A stretch of 64,000 nt of DNA from Rosa chinensis (Eukaryota > Streptophyta > Magnoliopsida > Rosales > Rosaceae). Shown one piece after another: positions 49,516 to 60,094 of the stretch (positions are counted from its first letter, which is position 1; the number at the start of each line of letters is the position of its first letter). The translations under genes and the position numbers were made by a program. The notes below the pieces were generated by a model, which was not told the DNA's origin, did no database searches, and saw only the letters and a list, made by a program, of their open reading frames with translations. The stretch is from positions 49,071,897 to 49,135,896 of the forward strand of contig NC_037088.1 of assembly GCF_002994745.2 (NCBI RefSeq), in the 5' to 3' direction.

Positions 49516-50320
49516 AGCCTAGAAAATTCAAAATTTTTAGAACTGAAGCAGAAAAAGAATTGGGGAAAGAAGTTAAGGTAGTGAGATCAGATAGAGGATG
49601 GGAGTATTATGGTAGGTATACTGAAGTTGGACAACAGAAAGGGCTTTTTTTTTTTTTTTTTTTGTATCTGCATGAGCATGGGATACAAGCTCAGTATACA
49701 ACTCCAGGTACACCAAAATCAAATGGTGTGTCAGAGAAAAGAAATAAAATTCTTCTCAACATGGTGAGGAGTATGATGTGTACCTCAGGTTTGTCGAGAT
49801 TCTTATGGGGGGAGGCTCTTAAAACTGCAAATTACATTACGAATAGGACTCCGAGCAAAGTTGTGGCTAAAACTTCTTTGAGCTGTGGAAAAACATAAAA
49901 CCAAGTGTGCATCATGTGCATGTTTGGAGTTGCAAGGCCGAAGCTCGACCATATAACCCTCAAGAAGCAAAATTAGACCCAAAGACAATCTCAGCCCACT
50001 TCATTGGATATCCAGAAAATTCTAGAGGTTACAAGTTCTACTGCCCTTCTCACACCACAAGAATAATTGAGACCAACAAGGCTATTTTCCTTGATGAAAT
50101 CAATTATTCTTACTCATATGAAAACCTTGAACTTGAGTTTCAAGAGTTACTTGAAGATGAGTCCGAAAACATTGCCATCCCCATCACTTTTGAAACTGCA
50201 GCTGTTGGTATTGAACAACATCAACTTGAAGTTGTTGCAGAAAATCAAAATAACAATTTTGAAAATGTAATGGGTGATTTGAATGAAGTAGAGCAAGAAC
50301 CTGAGTCTCAAAACTTGTAG
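49516..50320 (+). pseudogene. Copia integrase remainder, broken
   Basis: Integrase core continues as VVRSDRGWEYYG, then TPGTPKSNGVSEKRN and LWGEALKTANYITNRTPSK. A 17-base T run at 49647-49663 disrupts the expected sequence. A frame change near 49890 moves the reading to a second frame (VHHVHVWSCKAEARPYNP). An acidic linker ends at a stop at 50318-50320. Confidence 0.88.
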
Positions 50321-50459
50321 GAAGCACAAGTTGATCCTGAAACAGCCCCTCAACAACTTAGAAGATCTGGAAGAATTAGAAAACTTGCCATTAACCCATA
50401 GGAGTATATGGTGTACTTGCAGGAAGCTGAATTTGATTAGGGAGAAGATAATGATCTGA

Positions 50460-51228
50460 AAACCTTTAATCAAGCCATTAATAATGATCAAAGCTTGAAA
50501 TGGACAGAGGCAATGGAAGCAGAGCTGAAGTCCAAGTATGATAACAATGTTTGGGAGTTGGTTGAGCCTACTGGGATTCATAAACCGATTGGTTGCAAGT
50601 GGGTTTCCAAAACTAAAAGGTGTGTTGATGGATCAGTGGAGAGATTTAAAACTAGACTAGTGGCGAATGGGTTCACATGGCAAGAAGGAATAGATTTTAA
50701 TGAAACCTATCATTATCTACCAAAGATGCATTCCGAATCATAATGGCTCTAGTAGCTCATTATGATATGGAATTACATCAAATGGATGTCAAAACTGCAT
50801 TCCTCAACGGAGATTTGGATGAGGAGATTTATATGAAACAACTAGAAGGTTTCATAGAGCCTGAAAAGGAACACTTAATGTGCAGATTGAATAAATTCAT
50901 TTATGGATTGAAACAAGCATCGAGGCAGTGGTACCTAAAATTTGATGCACTAGTTACTTGTTTTGGCTTTGTTGAAAATTTTGTTGACGAATGTGTATAC
51001 ATGAAAGTCAACGGCAGAAATTTCATTTTTCTGGTGTTATATGTTGATGATATTCTGTTGGCAAGCAATGATAAAGGGTTATTGCAGCAAACAAAGCGTT
51101 TTCTTTTTGAAAAATTTGATATGAAGAATTTGGGAGGTGCTTCATATGTTATGGGGATTGAAATCAGCAGAGATAGATCTAAACATCTTCTAGGTTTATC
51201 TCAACAAGCCTATATTCAAAAGTGCTGA
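50460..51228 (+). pseudogene. Copia reverse transcriptase, broken
   Basis: WTEAMEAELKSKYDNNVWEL and GCKWVSKTKR open the domain. After a stop and frame change near 50740 it continues with MELHQMDVKTAFLNGDLDEE, YGLKQASRQWY and the catalytic LYVDDILLA. It ends at a stop at 51226-51228 where the family normally continues. Confidence 0.93.
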
Positions 51229-51387
51229 AGAGATTTGAAATGCACACTTGTTCACCTGGATCTACACCTATGTCAAAAGGTGACAAGTTAAACAAAAATC
51301 AGTGTCCCAAGAATGAGTTAGAGAAAGCAGACATGAAAACCAAACCTCATTCCAGATTGGTAGGAAGTCTAATGTATATATGCACAA

Positions 51388-52041
51388 GTGTGCACTAGGC
51401 CTGATTTAGCCTATGCAGTGGGTACGTTGGCGAGATTTCAGTCAAATCTAGGACATGAGCACTGGATTGCTGGAAAGAAAGTGTTAAGATACCTTCAGAA
51501 AACCAAGGGTTATGATTTGGTGTATAGAAGAATCAAAGATCTCGAAGCAGATGGTTATTCTGATGCAGATTTTGTAGGACATTTTCCATCTTCAGGAAAA
51601 TCAACATTAGGCTATGTCTTTATGTTAGCTGGGGGTGCTATAGCTTGGAAGAGTGTAAAGCAAACACAAACAGGAACCTCTACCATGATGGCAGAGTTCA
51701 TTGCTATTTATGAGGCTACATGTCAGGGACTATGGTTGAAGAATTTTCTTGCACAGTCCAAACTAGTTGACAACATCATTTCAAGACCCTTGAAGATTCA
51801 TTGTGACAACTCTGCAGGCCTACAATAGTTTATTTCACAAAGAATAACAAGAGATCCACCAACTCCAAGCACATTGACTTGAAGTATAATAGTGTCCGAG
51901 AGAGAGTGAAGCATAATGAGTTGATTATTGCCAAAATCAGCACTTTGAACCAATTAGCAGACCCTTTCACTAAGCCATTAACCATCGCAGCTTTTGAAAA
52001 ACACACTGAAAACATAGGCGTTCTGCCTACTCTAGATACTT
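51388..52041 (+). pseudogene. Copia RNase H, broken
   Basis: TRPDLAYAVGTLARFQSNLG, SDADFVGH, then TMMAEFIAIYEATCQGLWL and HCDNSAGLQ. The frame then breaks at 51828 and the remaining C-terminal part (HIDLKYNSVRERVKHNE; LADPFTKPLT) continues in another frame up to about 52041. Confidence 0.92.
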
Positions 52042-52196
52042 GAGCTTTGTGAGAGTTTGATTGCTAGTTTTAGTGGGAGTTAGTGTTCATATAGTAAAGC
52101 TGGAAATTTTATCTCATTACGTTTCAGAATCTTCTTTTGGTTGTATTTTTGAGATCTCATTGAGTTGTGAACCTTATGAATTTATTCACAATAAAA

Positions 52197-52745
52197 GATT
52201 AAATACTGTTTACTCCCTATACTTATAAGGTGTCATCATTTCAGTCTCTGATATTTGAATTTCACCTAAAAAGTCCATGAACTCTCAATTTCCTCCCAAT
52301 TGGTCCATAGCGTCAAAATTTTCTGTTAAATTTTAGGGTTTACATTTCTTACATGCTGAAATGACTATTATGCCCTCACTTATTTTTTTTTCTGTCTCTT
52401 TTATTTCTTTTTTTCATTTCACCTCTTGAAGGTTTATGGATTGGAACCATCTTGATGAGGATATGAACAGAAGGAGGCGAGAGAGCCGGAAGAAGAAGAG
52501 ATAAAAAGAAAAAAAATTAAAAAAAGACAGGAAGATAATTTTTTTATTTAAAAAAAAAGTAATTGAGGGTATAATAGACTTTTTAGGGGGGGGAACCGCC
52601 ACATTAGCAAGGTAACGGAGTTTTTGACGGATGCTTGACGGCAGGGACTAATTGGGAGTTCAGGGACATTTTTGGTGAAATTCGAAGGTCAGAGACTGAA
52701 ACGATGAAACCCTATAAGTATAGGGAGTAAGTAGTATTTGATCCT
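52197..52745. mobile_element. Mutator-type MITE inside the Copia element
   Basis: 549 bp whose two ends are inverted copies over about 100 bp (GATTAAATACTGTTTACTCC versus, at the right, GGAGTAAGTAGTATTTGATC). Flanked by a perfect 9-bp duplication ACAATAAAA at 52188-52196 and 52746-52754. No transposase. The middle contains A/T- and purine-rich filler. Confidence 0.88.
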
Positions 52746-54640
52746 ACAATAAAATTCTTCTTTTACTAGATCCAATTGCGTATTTTTGTTACTGCAGTAC
52801 TTGTTTCATTCTTGTGATTCTTTCAAATAACTATTTCATCATGATTGTATACAACTTTAGTTTATGAGTTATTTTGAATCATTTTAGTTTCATTCCATAC
52901 TTGAGCTGGATAACACATTCAGAATAGTTGCTAATGAAATTATGTGTTAAGGTTCAGGCATATGGAACCATTTAGAGGACCATATACAAATGCATTTAGA
53001 AGATTCATTAAACCTGCATTGTATATATTAACTGATATCTTTGTCTCTCATGTAGTTTATGGTTGTGATGTTTTGTGATTGTGGAGTAACTGTACTTTTA
53101 AGTGCAACCTTTTCTGCAGTTCTTCATCATGATTATGGATTGACAGAGACTTGATTAGGTACTTGAATGCTTTTATCACTACTAAAAACATTTGCTTTTG
53201 CTACGCCTATTTTGTGACGGTAAAAACTTTTCGCGACGGCAAATTGAGCCTTTTACGACGGAAATGTCATCGTTGCAATAGGTGGCGTCACAAAATCTAT
53301 TTGCGAAGGTAAATTTCCGTTGCAAAAAGTATTTGCGACGGAAAACTGTTGTCGTCGCAATGACTAAACTATTTGCAACGGGTACTTTGCCGTCGCAAGA
53401 AGATATTTCATTTTTAAAAAAAAAAAATTAAAAAAAAAAAAGGTGTGAATTGCACACCAAAGCTAGTACCATCTACCGTAAATATCATAAATTGAAAAAT
53501 ATTATGAAACTCATCATCTATAACCAACCAACAATCACAATTCTAAGACCAGCCAAGGGTTAATCACAATTCTAAGACCAGCCAAGAGTTGTTTAAAATC
53601 AAAGATTAGCAAAAGCAATCCATGCCAACACTACAGCACCTTCATTAGAAGTCGAAGAAAATGGTCAAACTATCAACACTATCAAAAGCAGGGGCATTAA
53701 GTAAAAAATTCTTCAAGTTCTATAAAGTGTTAAATTCACTTGACAAAACTACATAGTCAGTACTAAGTAAACTTCCAGAATTCCCATCAAGTAGCTCACC
53801 ATAACATACATGTCCCGTCCCTGCACCAAAAAACAGCTAAAGAACTCAGTTTGAAGCATGTAAATGACATAAATTCATATTCCATTTCATTGAACAAAAA
53901 GTACAAAATGACAATATGTAATCCTATTTATTCTGTTGGCTATAATTAACTAATTGATATTAATGGCTTTAGTCAGGTTAACAAATTTCACACATGCACA
54001 CATTCATAAAACTGAGAAGTTAATACCTTCTTCTTTTGAATCTCTTATGCAACTCCAGCTACTCCAACCAAAGACTTTGAACTCGTCAGATGAACACTCA
54101 TAACACTACCAATGAAATTAGTACTATATGCATAAGTAAAAGCATGGCCAAGGAAACAAATCTTACTTAAGCTTCTTTACAGTGGCCTCCACAACCCAAT
54201 GTCACGTTACATAAGTACCAATGAGCTGCTTAATACCTTATTAATGACTAATATTATGGGATTTGCACCAGCCAAATCACGCACACGAAATAAGAGTTCT
54301 ATGCTACGAGAAGGTAAAAACACTATAGAGCTTTGACCTTCACCATGCATGCTGAAAGATACTTGTTGAATTGGAATTTGGAGCTAAAACAGAAGCAATT
54401 CAGGTCTTTGTGCATGCCATAATGTGAAGTAAACAATAGATATATTCAACTGCATAAATAGAAGGAAAATATTGCAGTTTGCAAATAGAACTAACCTTTC
54501 CAGGCTTTACAGCATTCACATCCTCTAAAGAACAAATTACACACCGTCAATCAGCAATATCCTATGTCAGCCAAATAGAACAGACTGTAATTGAGAAAAT
54601 TCATGGCAATTCCGTAGAAGGTAAGATTGGCTTTCCATAC

Positions 54641-55706
54641 CTGGACAGGAAAATCCATTTGTGGCCTTCTGGTGGACCAATTAATGTTATCCCAGTTTAC
54701 TGAAGGTGGAAACATTTTGTAGTCTTTTTGCATAAAGAAGCCCTGCAAGGTTTTTAGGTATGTTGTTCCATACGTCTTGGCTAGTACTATTTAGGTATTC
54801 AATCAACCTGGCAGGAAGGGTGCAATTTCACTTAATTAGGTATATCCAATCAAAGAATGGCCCATTGCCAGGGCCACAGGCCATACCCATGTTCTAGTTT
54901 GATCTCCAATCTCTAAAAAGAAAAGGAAAGAAAAGAGAAAATGGCATGGCATGCACGTAATGACTCATGTTTGCTAATGTTTGTTTGGAATAATTGTGCC
55001 TTAGTCCAAAGATCACAAAGTAAAATCACACTAAGTGAAGCTATAATTCGATCAACGATAAACAACAAGAAGAAATGACTCAACTCACAACAAGAATATT
55101 GTTGACAAAATTCAATTACCTAGACTGACTAATTTTCTAAACCCTTAGTTGATTATGATAACTCCACTAGTGAAAGCATTTAATCTCTCTAGCTGATCTC
55201 AATAGAACTTCTAATGTTGAATTTCTATTTTCATTCTGGGCTTGTGGATTCTTTAGTCTACTATTCATAATAAAAGATTACTATGAATAATAGACTGAAG
55301 AATCCAACCTTACATTCCTCTGCAAGGACATTAATAGAATCAAGCCTTTTAACAGAACGGGCACCAATAACAGCAGGTATAACCACACACAACGGATACC
55401 CATGATCTCTGTTTAGGGTCTTCACATGATAAGAGAATATAAAACAACACCCAATGTGAGACTGATATCCTGATGCAATGTGCCAAAAAAATTGATCACT
55501 AGAGGATCTAGTGGGCAGAAATGAAAAGGAGACAAAGTAAAAAATTAGAAGGCCGTCGAACAAAATGGACCAAGTACATAACCAAATACTTATGCAATAA
55601 AACAGATATGTGATTGATAAGCAAAGCTGAACAAATGACATAACTGTAGGATTCAACTTACCTCTCCATTCATCTCATAAGCAAGTAAAACATATGCTTC
55701 TAGGCT
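54641..55706 (-). pseudogene. SOX: Captured sulfite oxidase (SOX) gene fragment
   Basis: Sulfite oxidase is the peroxisomal molybdenum-cofactor enzyme that oxidises sulfite to sulfate. Three consecutive exons are recognisable on the minus strand. One ends at 55662 and reads EAYVLLAYEMNGE. Exon 55419-55309 reads TLNRDHGYPL, then IGARSVKRLDSINVLAEE. Exon 54742-54641 reads GFFMQKDYKMFPPSVNWDNI, then WSTRRPQMDFPVQ. GT-AG borders are kept, so genomic DNA rather than cDNA was captured. The fragment covers the end of the cofactor domain and the start of the dimerisation domain. The cofactor-binding N-terminal part, including the active-site Cys, and the C-terminus are missing. It lies inside the CACTA element, downstream of and on the same strand as the photolyase fragment. 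Not expected to be enzymatically active. Confidence 0.9.
55246..55305. repeat. 23-bp imperfect inverted repeat (hairpin)
   Basis: Arms 55246-55268 and 55283-55305 match at 21 of 23 positions with a 14-base loop. The second arm ends four bases from the captured sulfite oxidase exon (which starts at 55309), so it lies beside that exon's splice donor. Confidence 0.85.
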
Positions 55707-55785
55707 TGTCCTTCAATTCCACTTTTTGGTTTGATCCTTGGCTAGCAGCTACAACGCCTTGCACCCATTCCAAGTAATTAATACT

Positions 55786-55866
55786 GGGTACAAATAGGTT
55801 ATTAAGTTGGATTCCAGGTAATATATGTAGTAGACTGGAATCCAACTTAATAACCTATTTGTACCC
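55786..55866. repeat. Perfect 32-bp inverted repeat (hairpin)
   Basis: Arm 55786-55817 (GGGTACAAATAGGTTATTAA...) is repeated exactly inverted at 55835-55866, with a 17-base loop. It lies between the two captured gene fragments in the CACTA element. Confidence 0.92.
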
Positions 55867-56398
55867 TATGGGTTATGGGTTTCTTATATTGAGTGGCAAT
55901 GCTAGCTTCTATAAACTGACTAATCGAATCTCTCCGGGCAGTTTGCCATAAGCAAGCTGGAAAGCCCATTTCACTGTCAATACCATTAGAGGATCCTGCC
56001 AAATGCACATATATTTAACACGATAATGTTAATCTCAATCATAGACAGAGCTCAAAATTCTAATTCAGGTTCTCCAGAATGCATAGTCCTTTAGGCAACC
56101 ATATCAGCTCATCTATCCACCCAAACAAAAATACGCTTCCCAGACCCAACTATGTCTTGTTTAGAGTTTCAAAAAAATTCACCTTTTTCTCTCTGACGAT
56201 CCTTTGGGACCTCGACTATGTCTTGTTCGAGGCACTACAGAGCTTTCCCCATTCTTTAGAGTTACAAATGATTGATAACTCAAAGGCGGCCTTCCCCCAT
56301 TCTTTTATGTCATCAACTAAATTATCCATCAATCAAACCCGCATATAACAAAACCCTCCATCATAAAATCACTTAACAAATTAGTTCAAAAACCTCAC

Positions 56399-57142
56399 CT
56401 TCTGTATAATCTCCCCTGGATTGAACAGCGTATGACTTACAGGATTGAAAACCTCAATCCCAGCAGTGGATGCAAAACCCTGCCAAAACAAACAAAACCC
56501 TCTTGTTGTTCAAATATCTACAACTAAAGCACATCCTAAATAGTATCCTATGCAAATTTAAGTATTACTGTGATGTTGAAACTATGTGTGTGTGTGTGTG
56601 AGTGTGAATTTGTTAATCAATAATATAACTTTACATGATATCACTTGTAATCACAAAAATGAAAAATGTAAAGTTGCATACCTTGACTTTAACATCTAGA
56701 GCTTGGTAATATGGTTCGGTGTCATACTCAAAGCAAAGCTTTTTCACATCCCACTGCTCAAACAAACAACAAACCAAAACCCCAAACTCTAAATTTCAAT
56801 AACATCTTGAAATTGAAAATATATTAGGGATTGAGAAAAAAGTAGAGTTAGTAACCTCCTTGAGGCAACGAACGATGACCTCGCTAGGGTCACCTTTTAA
56901 GCACCAACAATCTGGACCCAAGCTTCTTGAGGTTCAAATCCAAATCCACCAGACTCTGAAGCAAGAACCAGATTCGGTTCAGGCCGGCCTTGGAGGACCC
57001 GGGCGAGGGTGCGTTCGGGTTGGGATTCATGCAATGCGGATCGATGACAAAGACCAGGTAGAGGAAATTGGAGGCCTTGGAGGCGTGCTCGAGAGCAGGG
57101 TTGTCGTGGATCCTCAGGCCCTTGCAGAACCTGAGTTTGGAT
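56399..57142 (-). pseudogene. UVR3: Captured 6-4 photolyase (UVR3-like) N-terminal fragment
   Basis: 6-4 photolyase repairs UV (6-4) photoproducts using light. Minus-strand exons match the N-terminal antenna-type domain. About 57142-56856 reads KGLRIHDNPALEHASKASNF, then VFVIDPHCMNPNPNAPSPGS. Exon 56753-56682 reads WDVKKLCFEYDTEPYYQALD. Exon 56479-56399 reads GFASTAGIEVFNPVSHTLFN. Introns are retained. The first exon has a one-base length change in an A run near 56919, which shifts the frame. The usual FRKG is FCKG. The FAD-binding catalytic C-terminal domain is absent. It precedes the sulfite oxidase fragment in the same direction, so both could be read in one transcript. Confidence 0.9.
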
Positions 57143-57336
57143 AAAGACAGAAACCAAGTTTTGAGAAGAGAGAGCTTGGGCGAGAACAGAGAGAGAGAGA
57201 GCGCTTGGGCGAGATAGAGCCAGAGAGAGTTTGGGTTAATTAGGGCTACAGATCGAGATGTTATCGGGGGAATAGAAATAAGTTTTGCGACGGCAAGAGG
57301 AAAAGGCGTAGCAATTGATTACAAAGTTACTATGGC

Positions 57337-57890
57337 TACGGCTGCACACGGATTGGGTTGGTTCGGTTTTGACTCTAAACCGTCTCTATACTAAAGTGAG
57401 CGGTTTAAGCATTTTGGACAACCGATCATTAAAAAAAAAAAAGCTTAACCCGATCCAATCCAATCCAATTAAAGATGGTTTGGTTCGGTCGGTTAGGTGG
57501 TTTTAATCTATATTATATTAACATACTATTTATGAAAAAAAAAATTCTAGTCAAATTCAATCTAAATAATAAAATTATATTAAATAAGCATAATCTAAAT
57601 TTAAAATACAATAATCGAATCCAAAACTAATATTCAAAAACCAAAATCTGGAATAGATTCAAAGTGATTGAATTATTTGATGGCTTAGCTATAAATACTA
57701 GCTTAATAGGGTAGTATTAAAGGTTAGAGAATGAGAGATTGAGATATGTGATATGAGAGGATCAAATTAATTGTGGCCATTATTTATTAGACTTCTAGGC
57801 CTTTGGGCATTAGATTTGATATGGTAGAATATTATTTGAGAATAAATTTATAATTAGATATTTAGAGCTTACTTACAACGACTGGACAAA

Positions 57891-57932
<42 letters not shown>

Positions 57933-58142
57933 ACACATTTTCTTATTATATTTCAAACATACCGGTCGGTTCGGGTTCCGCGGTTTAAGCAAAAGAGAAA
58001 CCAAACCAACCCAATTCATAAATGGTTTGGTTTGGTATTGAACCGGCTTTCAATTTTTAAAGTTAAAAAACCTTAACCAAACCATATTTACCGGTCGGTT
58101 TTGACCGGTTTGGCCGGTTTGTACCGTGTTTTGCACACCCTA
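57337..58142. mobile_element. Non-autonomous hAT element inside the CACTA element
   Basis: 806 bp, inverted relative to the copy at 35962-36624: left end TACGGCTGCACACGGATTGG, right end CGTGTTTTGCACACCCTA. The 8-bp flanks ACTATGGC (57329-57336) and ACTACGGC (58143-58150) agree at 7 of 8. A (TA)n microsatellite occupies about 57893-57929. Subterminal CCGGTT/AACCGG repeats as in the other copy. No transposase. Confidence 0.9.
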
Positions 58143-58839
58143 ACTACGGCTCGCAAATGATAAAACTTAATCGCGACGGAACATTTTCCGTAGCAATAGA
58201 ATCTCAATTGCGACGGCAATTGTTGCCGAAGTAAAAAACCGAAGCGATTGCAATTTTTTTTAGTAGTGTATCTCAGGTTTAGGACTACAATATTCTTGTT
58301 TTATAAACTTGTAAATGTTCAAGTGGGAGATTGTAAGTTGAAATTGAACAATTACAAGCTTATATTTAGCTCAACAATTACTGTTACCAATAGAGCAAGT
58401 TATTAGAGATATTAAGTAATTCATATTCCCTGTTAAATATATTTATTACATGAATCAAATGAATATATTCGGAAACTTAAATAGCTTGAATCAAGCACTA
58501 AGATGTCGGAATACATATATATCATAGTGATTACAGACATAATTGTAATCACAATTATCCTTTATATGGGAGGGCATTGTATTAGGATGTTTTCACTATC
58601 ACTTTCACACGAGCTATTCAGTTCGATCTTGCCCTATAGATAGACAGCACACAAAGAGAAGTACAGAAGATCTGTATTTGTGATGGCTTCATCAGTTCCA
58701 ATAGGTATACATCTTGTTCCAAGGATCTACATATTTGTTTCTCTATTATTATATATGCATGTGCGTATCTGAGTGCAATATATGTGCTTGTGTCTTAAAT
58801 GCAATTATATTAGTGTTCCAAATTTGCACTTTCATGATA

Positions 58840-60094
58840 GCAAACGACAAGTTCTATGCAGTTTGTAGACTAATTCTTCTGCCGTTAAACACCATTCTGC
58901 ACGTACTGTTAGCATGCAACTCTGTGGCATCAGAGAGCTAGATTCGACTACTTGGAGTTAGTATGTTTCTTCAAAGAGTTGATCGAGTAGACATTTTCAT
59001 GCTTGGTTCTTATTTTATTTATTTTAGGGTTCGGGATCCAATTCCATTGTTGTGTGACGGTAGATTCGAAATGGTGGGTCAAAAGAGCAGGACAGGTAGC
59101 AGTGTCTTAAGACTTTCTGACCAAGCTTGCTTAGATTTAGTTAGCGTCGTTTTAGTAAGATGAACTCATGTTCGGTGAATAAATTAGTGAGGCATTATCC
59201 TCGAATACCAACAACTAGGCAACTGTATAGGGGACAATGACAATTTACTCGTATAACTCCTATTTTTATGAGGAGGGTGTCTCTGTGTTTAAAGTTTCTA
59301 GGTACAGCTTTTAAATTGTAACCAAAATTGACTATGATCCAAAGAACATCAAAAATGGTGGACAGATCTTGTCAAACCCAATAAGGATTCCACTTGTTTC
59401 CTGGAGTATGAACCTGTGCTAATTGTATAAGCCACACCTGAAAATCTGAAATCAAATCTACTTATTTATACACAAGGGTTTTAGCATCCTTGGAAATTGA
59501 ACTAGGCAGTATTTAACAAGTATTAAGTTCATAAAGACAACTAAGAAGGGAGATGTGTAACATAGTCCTACTTTCTTTTTTCATGTAATTTCACATGAAA
59601 ATCAATGGATTTATCACCATCAATGAAATGTAATTAACAAGCCATACAAAAGTGACTAGCATTGCCTAATCAAATCAACCCGCAAAGATGTTATGTACAA
59701 ACCAATTGCAGCAGAGCACATATCAATTTATAGCAAAAGCAGAATGTCACAACAAACTAGCTATGTACAGAAGAGATGTAGCAAACCAACATAGAAGGCA
59801 GCACCGGCATTAACTCAATAGGTTCTCTGCTTTCCATGGCCTTGGTCTTAACTTCTTGATCGCTCCACTCACAATGCACAGCCCTGTCTGAGAACTATGA
59901 GTCAATCTCTAACGAAAGGAAGACACTTTACCAAGAACTAATCCATTACAACAGCTAACTTTAGAGATTCAGTTCAACCTTCAATGTGAGCATGACCAAG
60001 TAATAATGAATCTGCACTCCACCAGTTACACTACTATGCACGTACGGTCAACTGAGCTTGCATCTTTGACCTCAAGCACAGGAGCAGTAAGGAG
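58840..60094. other. Gene-free DNA and 3' UTR of the RING gene
   Basis: No gene recognised. The stretch nearest 60094 should be the 3' UTR of the minus-strand RING-H2 gene. Confidence 0.5.

Larger units (their letters stand above)
53177..58268. mobile_element. CACTA (En/Spm) element carrying captured host-gene fragments
   Basis: 5092 bp. Left end CACTACTAAAAAC at 53177, right end TTTTTTTTAGTAGTG at 58268, with the 3-bp duplication TAT on both sides (53174-53176, 58269-58271). Subterminal regions are dense in GCGACGG / CCGTCGC motifs (53213-53400 and 57285-58240), a CACTA hallmark where the transposase binds. I see no transposase. Instead, minus-strand exons of a 6-4 photolyase-like gene and a sulfite oxidase-like gene are present with their introns. 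An hAT element has inserted near the right end. The interior 53410-54600 is AT-rich and unassigned. Confidence 0.92.
46102..58834 (+). mobile_element. Full-length Ty1/Copia retrotransposon with nested insertions
   Basis: LTRs at 46102-46620 and 58332-58834 (both TG...CA) are flanked by the perfect 5-bp duplication TGATA at 46097-46101 and 58835-58839. The primer-binding site TGGTATCAGAGCC (initiator tRNA-Met type) follows the 5' LTR by two bases. A purine-rich AAGTGGGAGA precedes the 3' LTR. Internal order is gag, protease, integrase, reverse transcriptase, RNase H, as in Copia. The coding part has several frameshifts and stops, so the element is not autonomous. It spans 12.7 kb only because a 549-bp MITE and a 5.1-kb CACTA element have inserted behind the pol region; without them it would be about 7.1 kb. 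LTRs differ at roughly 5% of positions plus indels. Confidence 0.96.

Noticed and set aside
49640..49680. Phe-rich segment in the Copia integrase frame
   Set aside because: Produced by a 17-base T run that interrupts the integrase; not a genuine protein feature.
56897..57157. 86-residue minus-strand ORF as an independent gene
   Set aside because: It is an off-frame reading of the captured photolyase exon.
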